DNA of 64,000 nt from Streptomyces roseolus (lineage in GTDB: Bacteria; Actinomycetota; Actinomycetes; Streptomycetales; Streptomycetaceae), in contig NZ_BMTV01000018.1 in assembly GCF_014649855.1 (NCBI RefSeq), forward strand, positions 47,934 through 111,933, read 5' to 3'. Below the pieces are notes generated by a model. That model saw only the letters and a program-made list of their open reading frames with translations, did no database searches and was not told the DNA's origin. A program made the translations under genes and the position numbers. Shown piece after piece: positions 1 to 9,722 of this stretch. The first letter of the stretch is position 1; the number at the start of each line of letters is the position of its first letter.

Positions 1-767
1 TCGCGGTGGACGGCCTGGTCGTGAAGGTGGGCCGGTCCGCCGAGCTGTTCGAGCGGGCGGAGCGGGAGCTGGCGCTGGCCGGATGGCTCGCGGAGGCCGG
101 GGTGCCGGCGGTGCGGGCGGCGGAGAAGGAGCCGCGTCTCGTCGAGGGGCATCCGCTGACCTTCTGGCACCCGCTGCCGGAGGCCGTCCGGCCTGCCGAG
201 CCGCGCGACCTGGCGCCGCTGCTGCGGGCGGTGCACGCGCTGCCCGAGCCGGCGGGCCTCGTCCTGCCGCGGCGGGAACTGCTCGGCGGGGTGGAGCGGT
301 GGCTGCGGCTGGCCGGCGGGGCGATCGACCCGGCGGACGCGGCCTTCCTGCGGGAGCGCCGGGACGCCTTCGCCCCGGCGGCCGCCGCGCTCACCCCGCA
401 CCTCGCCCCGGGCCCGATCCACGGCGACGCCCTGCCGCGCAACGTGATGGTGGGCCCGGACGGGCCGGTCCTGATGGACCTGGAGACCTTCTCCTCCGAT
501 CTGCGCGAGCACGACCTGGTGGTGCTCGCGCTCTCCCGGGACCGGTACGGCCTGGACCCGGCGGCCTACGACGCCTTCACCGGGGCGTACGGCTGGGACG
601 TGCGGGAGTGGGAGGGGTGCGCGGTGCTGCGCGGGGCGCGGGAGACCGCGAGCTGCGCCTGGGTGGCCCAGCACGCGCCGCACAACCCGAAGGCGCTGGC
701 CGAGTTCGAGCGGCGGGTGGCGTCGCTGCGGGAGGGCGATCCCGAGGTCCGCTGGTACCCCTTCTGA
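1..767 (+). CDS. Aminoglycoside phosphotransferase family protein, 3' part
   Basis: The reading frame is open to the left edge, so the gene begins outside the window; about 255 residues are visible. The visible part starts inside the N-lobe with a VVKVGR strand that would carry the ATP-binding lysine. It continues into the catalytic loop HGDALPRN (visible residues about 139-146, matching HxDxxxxN) and the metal-binding DLE (about 158-160, in place of DFG). These motifs define the APH/choline-kinase fold, which phosphorylates small hydroxylated molecules. The substrate cannot be read from sequence: most chromosomal Streptomyces members are not shown to confer drug resistance. The next gene on the same strand starts 92 bases downstream, so coupling is weak. 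Confidence 0.8.
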   Translation, partial: AVDGLVVKVGRSAELFERAERELALAGWLAEAGVPAVRAAEKEPRLVEGHPLTFWHPLPEAVRPAEPRDLAPLLRAVHALPEPAGLVLPRRELLGGVERWLRLAGGAIDPADAAFLRERRDAFAPAAAALTPHLAPGPIHGDALPRNVMVGPDGPVLMDLETFSSDLREHDLVVLALSRDRYGLDPAAYDAFTGAYGWDVREWEGCAVLRGARETASCAWVAQHAPHNPKALAEFERRVASLREGDPEVRWYPF

Positions 768-859
768 CCGGTTTCCGTCGCCCTGTCGACTGGTCCGCGT
801 TCCGCCCGGGCTGCCATCATGATCCTCGGCGAACGGACCGACGGGAACGGGGTGTTGTG

Positions 860-1690
860 ATGCGCGTGCGGCTGTCCGAAGTGAGTCTCGACGTCGAGGT
901 GAGCGGCGAGGGGCCGGTGGTCCTGCTCCTCCACGGCTTCCCCGACAGCCACCTCCTGTGGCGCCGTCAGGTCCCGGTGCTGAACGCCGCGGGCTACCGG
1001 ACGGTCGCCCCGACGCTCCGCGGCTTCGGCGGTTCGGACCGTCCGGAGGGCGGCCCGGAGGCGTACAGCCCGGCGAAGCACGTCGGCGACATGCTGGAGC
1101 TCCTCGCGCACCTGGAGGTGGACCGCTTCCACGTGGTGGGCCACGACTGGGGGTCGGCCGTCGCGCAGGGGCTCGCCTCGGTGGCGCCGGAGCGGGTGCG
1201 GAGCCTGGGCCTGCTGTCGGTGGGGCACGTGACGGCGGTGCGGGGCGCGGGCTGGGAGCAGAAGCAGCGCTCCTGGTACATGCTGCTGTTCCAGCTGGCG
1301 GGGCTCGCGGAGGACTGGCTCTCCCGGGACGACTACGCCCAGCTGCGGGAGATGCTGGCCGAGCACGCGGACGCGGAGCAGGTGATCCAGGCGCTGCGCG
1401 CGCCGGGGGCGCTCACGGCCGCCCTGAACATCTACCGCTCGGGCTTCCCGGCGGAGGCGCAGTTCGGCCCGGAGGTCCCGGTGCCGCCGCTGCCCGCCGG
1501 GGTGCCGGTGATGGGCGTGTGGTCCACCGGGGACCGCTTCCTCACCGAGCGTTCGATGGAGCGGACGGGCGACGCGGTGAGTGGCACCTGGCGGTACGAG
1601 CGGGTCGAGGACGCGGGGCACTGGCTCCAGCTGGACCAGCCGGAGGCCCTGAACGACCTGCTGCTGTCGTTCCTCAAGGAGAACGCCTGA
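860..1690 (+). CDS. Alpha/beta hydrolase, epoxide-hydrolase-like
   Basis: A 276-residue single-domain alpha/beta hydrolase. It carries the oxyanion segment HGFPD (residues 25-29), the nucleophile elbow VVGHDWGSA with Asp96 at the nucleophile position, and the catalytic histidine in EDAGHWLQLDQP near the C-terminus. An Asp nucleophile in GHDWG with an upstream HGxP is typical of epoxide hydrolases and haloalkane dehalogenases rather than serine esterases, so hydrolysis of a small epoxide or halide is the likely chemistry. It has no signal peptide and should be cytoplasmic. I use the ATG at 860; a GTG at 857 is directly in frame. Upstream purine-rich AACGGGG is a modest ribosome site. Confidence 0.85.
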   Translation: MRVRLSEVSLDVEVSGEGPVVLLLHGFPDSHLLWRRQVPVLNAAGYRTVAPTLRGFGGSDRPEGGPEAYSPAKHVGDMLELLAHLEVDRFHVVGHDWGSAVAQGLASVAPERVRSLGLLSVGHVTAVRGAGWEQKQRSWYMLLFQLAGLAEDWLSRDDYAQLREMLAEHADAEQVIQALRAPGALTAALNIYRSGFPAEAQFGPEVPVPPLPAGVPVMGVWSTGDRFLTERSMERTGDAVSGTWRYERVEDAGHWLQLDQPEALNDLLLSFLKENA

Positions 1691-1711
1691 GCGACGGGGC
1701 GCGCGGCGCCG

Positions 1712-2437
1712 TCAGGAGGTCGCGGCCACCGGCTCGCCGCGCAGGGGCCAGACCGGGTCGACCACCGCGTCCCGGTCGCCCTTGCGCCGCAGGAAGTCCT
1801 GGAAGTTCTCGGCCCAGGCGCGGTACCAGCCGATCTGCCGCCGGTGCAGCTCGGCCGGGTCGAGGGCGGCGACCTGCGGGTGCCGCTCGGCTATCGCGAG
1901 GGCGACCCGGACGGCGGCGAGGGCGTCGGCGGACGCCTGGTGGGCCCGGGTGAGTTCCACGCCGTACTCGCCGCAGACCGCTTCCAGGGTGCGCTTGCCG
2001 CGCCGGTAGCGGTCGACGGCCCGGTCGATGGTGTACGGGTCGAGGACGGGGCCGATGCCGGCGCCGCCCGTCCGCTCGGCGAGCGAGGGCAGTCCGTGCC
2101 GGCGCAGCTCGGCGGAGAGCAGGCTGAGGTCGAAGGAGGCGTTGTACGCGACGACGGGGACGCCCCGGGCCCAGTAGCCGGTCAGGGTCTCGGCGACCTC
2201 GTCGGCGACCTCCCGGACCGGGCGGCCCTCGGCGGCGGCGCGCTCGCTGCTGATGCCGTGGATGGCCGAGGCCTGGTCGGGGATGCGGACGCCGGGGTCG
2301 GCGAGCCAGTCGCGCTGGCCGGTCACCGCGCCGCCCCGGACCTCGACGATCGACGCGGTGACGATGCGGGATTCGAGCGGGTCCGTCCCCGTCGTCTCCA
2401 GGTCGAAGCCGACCAGTGCTTCCCCATGCCAGGCCAT
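1712..2437 (-). CDS. DEDDh-family 3'-5' exonuclease (DNA polymerase III epsilon-like)
   Basis: A 241-residue protein with the three exonuclease motifs: ExoI FDLETTGTDP near the N-terminus (metal ligands Asp and Glu), ExoII around AYNASFDLSLL, and ExoIII with HQASADA, the histidine spacing of the DEDDh subclass. It should degrade single-stranded or mismatched 3' ends of DNA or RNA using two metal ions. Streptomyces has several such stand-alone epsilon-like nucleases, so this need not be the replicative proofreader. The start at 2437 is chosen because TAAGGAGGA lies just upstream; the frame stays open for 20 more codons but without a better site. Confidence 0.88.
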   Translation of the reverse strand: MAWHGEALVGFDLETTGTDPLESRIVTASIVEVRGGAVTGQRDWLADPGVRIPDQASAIHGISSERAAAEGRPVREVADEVAETLTGYWARGVPVVAYNASFDLSLLSAELRRHGLPSLAERTGGAGIGPVLDPYTIDRAVDRYRRGKRTLEAVCGEYGVELTRAHQASADALAAVRVALAIAERHPQVAALDPAELHRRQIGWYRAWAENFQDFLRRKGDRDAVVDPVWPLRGEPVAATS

Positions 2438-2526
2438 CGGGTCCTCCTTACGTGATCTCCCCCGTGGTGCTCCCACCCTCGCACGCGCCTCTGACAACGC
2501 GGCCGAGGGGGCGGGGCACGGGGCTC

Positions 2527-3813
2527 TCAGGAAACGGGCCGGGAGTCCAGCCAGACGGACTCGAACTCCTCCCGGTAGGTCTCGAAGAGTCCGTGGTCCG
2601 CGTCACGTCCGGGGGTGCCGTGGCGGACGACGGTGCGGCCGCCGCCGCGCAGGACGAGGACGGGGGCCTCCATGCCGCGGGCCCTGCGGAGGTAGGACTG
2701 GACGACGCCGACGCCGTCGGGGCCGTCGCCGTCGACGAGGTAGGCGGTGAAGCGGGGGGTCTCGTCGAAGACGTGGATCTGGAAGGCGTCGGGGTCGCGG
2801 AGCTTGGAGCGGACCCGGCGCATGTGCAGGATGTTCATCTCGACGGAGCGGCTCAGCTCGCCCTTGCGGATGCCGAGCTCCCGCTCGCGGCGCTTGACGG
2901 CGCTGCTGGCGGGGTTGAGGAAGAGGAGCCGTATCCGGCAGCCGGACTCGGCGAGGCGGACCATGCGGCGGCCGGAGAAGTTCTGCACGAGCAGGTTCAG
3001 GCCTATGCCGGTGGCGTCGAGGCGGCGGGCGCCGCCGAAGAGGTCCTCGGCGGGCAGCTGGCGCTGGAGCCGGACGCGGTCGGGGTGGACGGAGACGACG
3101 TCGGCGTACCGGTCGCCGACGAGGTCCTCGACGGCGTCGACGGGGAGCCGGTCGGCGGAGGGGACGCCGGCGCCGCTGCCGAGGATCTCCAGGATGCGGG
3201 CGGAGGCCCGTTCGGCCTGGGCGAGGACGGTGGGCGAGAGGGCCCGGTTGCGGGAGACGACGTTGCGGGTCACCTCCAGTTCGTCGAGGGCGAGTTCGAC
3301 CTCGCGCCGGTCGTCGAAGTAGGGCTCGAAGCAGGGCCAGTGCTGGACCATCAGCTCGCGGAGCTGGGGCAGGGTGAGGAAGGAGAGGACGTTGTCGTCG
3401 GCGGGGTCGAGGAGGTAGCCCTTGCGGCGGGAGACCTCGCGGACGGCGACGGCCCGGCGGACCCATTCCTGGCCGGCCGGGCCGGCCGCGGCGACGACCC
3501 ACTCGTCGCCGTGGACGGGCTCGTAGACGGGCCTGAGGACGGCGGCGACGACGGCCCGCATCCGCTGTTCGACGAGATTGAGCCAGATGTAGGCGCGGCC
3601 GGCGCGCTGGGCGCGGGTGCGGACCTCGCTCCAGGCCTCGGCGCCCCAGTCGAGCTCGGCGCCGATCTCGACGGGGCGGGCCACCTGGACCGCGCCGGGG
3701 GGCGCGGTCGGTCCCGCGGGGAGGATCACCGTGGGTGGTTCCTCCCCGGGGCCGGCCGGTCCCCCCTCGTGACCCGCGTCCCCTGGGGGCAGCTCAAGGC
3801 CTCCCGAGCTCAC
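2527..3813 (-). CDS. SAV2148-family HEPN domain protein
   Basis: A 428-residue cytoplasmic protein that I recognise as the Streptomyces SAV2148 family, annotated as carrying a HEPN domain. After a proline/glycine-rich N-terminus (SSGGLELPPGD onward) comes a largely helical body with no membrane segment. HEPN domains are helical bundles found in RNases and in nucleotide-binding conflict proteins, but I cannot point to a clear Rx4-6H catalytic motif here, so nuclease activity is unproven. The GTG at 3813 is used because the family normally begins at this SSGGLELPPGD segment; a longer in-frame start exists at 3867. The gene upstream on the same strand ends about 110 bases away. Confidence 0.75.
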   Translation of the reverse strand: MSSGGLELPPGDAGHEGGPAGPGEEPPTVILPAGPTAPPGAVQVARPVEIGAELDWGAEAWSEVRTRAQRAGRAYIWLNLVEQRMRAVVAAVLRPVYEPVHGDEWVVAAAGPAGQEWVRRAVAVREVSRRKGYLLDPADDNVLSFLTLPQLRELMVQHWPCFEPYFDDRREVELALDELEVTRNVVSRNRALSPTVLAQAERASARILEILGSGAGVPSADRLPVDAVEDLVGDRYADVVSVHPDRVRLQRQLPAEDLFGGARRLDATGIGLNLLVQNFSGRRMVRLAESGCRIRLLFLNPASSAVKRRERELGIRKGELSRSVEMNILHMRRVRSKLRDPDAFQIHVFDETPRFTAYLVDGDGPDGVGVVQSYLRRARGMEAPVLVLRGGGRTVVRHGTPGRDADHGLFETYREEFESVWLDSRPVS

Positions 3814-3921
3814 CCGTGCACCGCCTTCTGCTCTGGACGCCCGTCCCGATTCTTCCGACAAGATCAAGGAAGGGTACTCCGCGAGCGGGAGGCGGTGCAG
3901 CAGGATCGTCCGGCGGCTTGC

Positions 3922-5244
3922 TCAACTCTGCGTCGGCGGCTGTCCGTTCTGGGAGGCGAGTTCGGACGGAGTGAGGGGATTCATAGCGGTTACGTCCCTG
4001 GGGGCGAGCTGGAAGCCCTGCCAGTGGACGGGCATGGGCTGCTGGTCCTCGTCCCGGGCGATGTGGTGGAACCCGATGTTGACCCAGACGGTCGGCTTGG
4101 TCAGCGTCTCCCCGTTCACCCACTTGTCCACGCTGTCGCCGGCGCCGGCCGGGCAGTTGCCGATGTTGTTGCTGGCGTACTGCTCGCAGGCGCGGGACTG
4201 GGTGAAGTAGACGTCGTGCCGGGTGAAGCCGCGGCCGGCGTGGGTGTCGGTGTGGCCGGGGACGATCTCGTAGCTGCGGGCGTGGCCGTCGGCGTTCTTG
4301 CCGGTGCCGCTGACCACCCGCCACCAGCGCATGTTCTTCGCGTCGCCGGCGAGCTCCTTGGTGACGGTGGTGCGCTTGGTGTGCACGGTGGGGCTGCCGT
4401 CGCCGGCGGGCGGGGTGACGGTGGAGTCGTACTGCTCGACGCGGTCGCGGCCGCCGTCGAGGCCGAAGTCGAGCTTCCAGAAGACGTTGTGGGCGTGGCT
4501 GGTGGCGTAGCCGCGGGCGCCCTTGCCGATGGGCCAGCCGCGGCCGTCGGTGGCGTTGTAGTCGACGGGCGAGAGGCTGCCGGTGGCGCCGACGTTGGCG
4601 CCTATGGTGCCGTCGGAGGAGAAGCGCCACTCGGAGATGTACTCGTACCAGCCGACCTTGTTGACGGTGTAGACGAGGAGGTCCTTGGCCTGGGCCTGGT
4701 AGACGCCGGCGCCGGAGTCGCTGGCCATGCGGTAGGCGTGGCCGCGGGCGCGGGTGGTGGTGCAGAGGCCCTTGACGGTGCCGACCTCGGGGACCTTGAC
4801 GGAGGAGAGGGTGCCGCCGGGGCATTCGGCGGGCTTGAGGTCCTGGAGGCCCCAGCCGAAGCCGGCGCCGGTGAGGTCGTCGTACTCGGCGCCGCCGTCG
4901 TCGTACGGCACGTGGATCTGGGCGAGGCGGGCGGTGGTGAGGACGCGGACCGGGGCACCGCCGGGCGGCTGGTAGGTGACCCGGTCGAGGATCAGGCCGG
5001 CGTCGGTGCTGTAGCGCCAGCACATGTCCCAGGAGGCGCCGCCGTCGAGCTTCCCGGTGATGCGGTGGGCGGGCGAGCAGACGGCCGAGACCGGGGGCTT
5101 GGCGAGGGTGGGCCGGGGTCCGGGCGTGGGCGGCGGGGTGGGCGTCGGGGCGGGTGCCGCGGCGGCGGTGGCGGTGCCGAGGAAGGCGGTGGCCGCGAGG
5201 GCGGCGAGGATCCCCCTGGCTCGCCGGTGGAGCGGGCGGGTCAT
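3922..5244 (-). CDS. Secreted compact copper amine oxidase catalytic-domain protein
   Basis: A 440-residue exported protein: MTRPLHRRARGILAAL is followed by a hydrophobic core and an Ala-rich cleavage region, then a Pro/Thr linker. The body matches the C-terminal catalytic domain of copper amine oxidases, which oxidise primary amines to aldehydes with H2O2 release using Cu and topaquinone (TPQ). Visible landmarks are a candidate catalytic base in EYDDLTG; the candidate TPQ tyrosine 77 residues later in VGWYEYISEW; W-F..DGTI...V.ATG; the copper pair SHAH; and the late copper histidine in GFHHIARDEDQQPMP. The N2/N3 domains of full-length enzymes are absent and the usual Asn before the TPQ tyrosine is Trp. 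AAGGAG precedes the ATG at 5244. The upstream neighbour looks like the missing domains. Confidence 0.75.
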   Translation of the reverse strand: MTRPLHRRARGILAALAATAFLGTATAAAAPAPTPTPPPTPGPRPTLAKPPVSAVCSPAHRITGKLDGGASWDMCWRYSTDAGLILDRVTYQPPGGAPVRVLTTARLAQIHVPYDDGGAEYDDLTGAGFGWGLQDLKPAECPGGTLSSVKVPEVGTVKGLCTTTRARGHAYRMASDSGAGVYQAQAKDLLVYTVNKVGWYEYISEWRFSSDGTIGANVGATGSLSPVDYNATDGRGWPIGKGARGYATSHAHNVFWKLDFGLDGGRDRVEQYDSTVTPPAGDGSPTVHTKRTTVTKELAGDAKNMRWWRVVSGTGKNADGHARSYEIVPGHTDTHAGRGFTRHDVYFTQSRACEQYASNNIGNCPAGAGDSVDKWVNGETLTKPTVWVNIGFHHIARDEDQQPMPVHWQGFQLAPRDVTAMNPLTPSELASQNGQPPTQS

Positions 5245-5312
5245 GCGGTCGTACTCCTTGCGTGCGGGCCCCGCGCAGGCGGGGCGGGTGGCGGAACGGC
5301 GGGCGGCGGTGG

Positions 5313-6170
5313 TCAGCCGACGCGGACGACGTTCTTCGCGGAGAGGTCGACGATGATGTTCCGGGTGTCGATCCAGGCGCCGTTGCGGACCTTGGTGACG
5401 AGCCGGACGCAGCGGTGTTCGCCGCAGCGGGAGAGCGCCTCGGGGACGTTCTTCTCGCGGTAGGTGCGGTAGACGTCGCCGTTGAACCAGAGCTGGTCGG
5501 CGCTGGTGAGTTCGGTGCCGGTGGCGTCCCGGTAGTCCTCCTTCACGCCCTTCCCGAGGGGGCTCGCGAGGATCAGTTCGAGGGCGGCGCGCAGTTCCTC
5601 GGGGTGGGCCGAGGGCTGCACCCCGCGCCGGGCGGCGGTGGTCTCGACCTTGCCCGTGGTCAGGTCGACGGTCCGGGTGACGAGCTCGTCGCGGGCGTAG
5701 TCGTAGAAGCGGACCTGGGCGCGGCGTTCGTTCTCCCGGCCCGGGGCCGGGTCGGCGAGTTCGGTGCCGAGGTGCTGCGGGCGGCCCCGGTCGCCGTCGA
5801 CGTCCTGCCGGGCGGCGGAGTCGGGGGCGCCGAGGGCGAGCTGCCGGGCCCGGGCCAGTTCGTCGTCGGTCAGCGGATCGGTGCCGGTGCCCTTCGGGCC
5901 CTCGGCCGCGGGCGGTGCGACGGTGGCGGGGGCGAGCGCGGCGGCCCCCCGGCCGCCCGTTCCCTCCGCGCCTTCGGCGCCGTCCGTCCCCCGCGCGTCC
6001 CGGGCGCCGTCCGCCGGGGCGCTCCCGGAGCCGGCCGCGCGCGCGGCGGGCGAGTCGTCCGCCCCGGCCGTGCCCGGCAGGCTGATCGCGACCGCGACGG
6101 CGGTGCCCGTCACCGCCATGGCCGCTCCGGCCACCACCTTCCCCAGGTGGCGGCGCACTATTTCGTACAC
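5313..6170 (-). CDS. Secreted protein resembling copper amine oxidase N2/N3 domain
   Basis: A 285-residue exported protein with an N-terminal VYEIVRRHLGKVV basic stretch and a long hydrophobic core. A low-complexity Ala/Gly/Asp region follows. From about residue 140 comes a cystatin-like segment, RRAQVRFYDYARDELVTRTVD, then LTTGKVETT and GVQPSAHPEELRAALELI. Amine oxidase N2/N3 domains have this pattern: a strand ending in VDLTTGxV, then a GVQPP-type turn and an EE helix. It ends with a two-cysteine motif RCGEHRC and a strand NIIVDLSAKNVVRV. It lies 68 bases upstream of the catalytic-domain gene on the same strand, so the two probably form an operon and may assemble outside the cell. The GTG at 6170 follows AGGGGGAAAT. 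Confidence 0.65.
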   Translation of the reverse strand: MYEIVRRHLGKVVAGAAMAVTGTAVAVAISLPGTAGADDSPAARAAGSGSAPADGARDARGTDGAEGAEGTGGRGAAALAPATVAPPAAEGPKGTGTDPLTDDELARARQLALGAPDSAARQDVDGDRGRPQHLGTELADPAPGRENERRAQVRFYDYARDELVTRTVDLTTGKVETTAARRGVQPSAHPEELRAALELILASPLGKGVKEDYRDATGTELTSADQLWFNGDVYRTYREKNVPEALSRCGEHRCVRLVTKVRNGAWIDTRNIIVDLSAKNVVRVG

Positions 6171-6307
6171 ATTTCCCCCTCTATCCCCCGCTTGGCCTGC
6201 GGTCACCCGGTAGGACGGGGCGGGTTCCCGCGAGGTTGCGTGTCTTTCGGGCAGGATCTGGCCGAAGAGCACGCATGAACCCGGACAGAAGAGGAATATT
6301 CGTATCC

Positions 6308-8428
<2,121 letters not shown>

Positions 8429-9653
8429 CCCCGGCCCCGCGCGGCGCCCTCCCCGTCCGTACGGTCCAGGAGAGCGCCGCGCAGGCCACGGCCGCCCCCA
8501 CCGCCACCGCGAAGGCGGCGGGGGCGCCGTGCCGTTCGGCGAGCCGCCCGGAGAGCGCCAGGGCGAGGGCCTGGCCTCCGACGATCCCGCTGGTGAGGAA
8601 GGCCATGGACTCGGCGAGCCGGCCGGCCGGGACGGACCGCTCGGTCAGCGCGAAGACCGTGATGAGGTGCGGGGCGTAGGCGGCGCCGAGCACGGTCACC
8701 ACCACGTACAGGCCGGCGAGGGAGTCGACCGCGAGCAGCGGCAGGGAGAGCAGGACGAGTCCGGCGGTCGCGGCCCGCCAGCGGAGGGCGAGCCCGACCG
8801 TGGCGGGCAGGGCGGCGAGCGACAGGCCGACGGCGGCGCTCATCACGCCCATCGCCGCGTAGACGAGCCCGGCCTGGGCGGGCGCGCCGAGCCCGGCGGT
8901 GAGGGCGGTGATCCCGGCCTGGGAGGCGCCGAACATGGCGCCCTGGAGGACCATCGTCACCCGGAGGGCGTACGCGGAGCCGGGCAGCCGCGTCCGTTCG
9001 GCGGCGCCCGTGCGGGTGGCGGTGCCGTCCGGCGGGGGCGCGGCGGCGGAGGCGGTCGGGTGGAGCGCGAAGCCGGTGCCGCAGAGCGCGAGGAGCAGGG
9101 CCGCGCCGAGCAGCGCGGCGCCGGGGTGGGCGAGGGCGGCGGCGAGGCCGACGAGCGCGGGGCCGAGGACGAAGGAGACCTCGTCGAGGGTGCCCTCGAA
9201 GGAGAGGACCGTGCCCACGGTCCGGTCGTCGGCGCCGGCGCGGCGGGCGAGCGCCACCGAGCGGGTCCGGGCGAGCGGGCCGATCTGCGGGACGGTCGCC
9301 CCGGCGAGCAGCGCCAGCGGCACGAGGAGCCCGGTGGGGGCGTCGGCGACGGAGGCGAGGACGAGGGCGGCGACCGCGAGGGCGTTGGCGAGGGAGGCGG
9401 CGAGGACGGGGCCGCGCTGGCCGCGCCGGTCCGCGAGCCGGCCGAGCAGCGGGCCCGCGACGGTCTGCCCGGCGGCCAGCGCGCCGCCCGCGAGCCCCGC
9501 CGTGGCGAGCGAGCCGCTGGTCTCGGCGACCAGCAGCACGCTGCCGAGCTGGCACATCGCGGTGGGCAGCCGGCCGAGGAAGGAGAGGACCGGAAGGGCG
9601 GGGCCGAGCAGGGAGAGGGTGTCGCGGTACGTCCGGAGCATCGGCCGAAAGTA

Positions 9654-9703
9654 ACCCGATACCCCCGAACGGGTGCATCGGGTGATGACACGGAAGCTTC
9701 CGT
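9654..9703. promoter_or_regulatory. Divergent promoter region with two dyads (MFS/treY)
   Basis: The 81-base gap between the divergent MFS and treY starts holds two inverted repeats. One is ACCCGAT at 9654-9660 with ATCGGGT at 9677-9683 (16-base spacer). The other is a perfect 14-base palindrome ACGGAAGCTTCCGT at 9690-9703. Either could be an operator read by a regulator of both genes; no known consensus is assigned. Confidence 0.4.
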
Positions 9704-9722
9704 ACGGGGTACGTACGTTCGC

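Noticed and set aside
2416..5463. A plus-strand open frame of about 1,015 codons covering three minus-strand genes
   Set aside because: It is the mirror of G/C-rich third positions of the real minus-strand genes; its product is a Gly/Val/Asp-rich string without domains and lacks a ribosome site.
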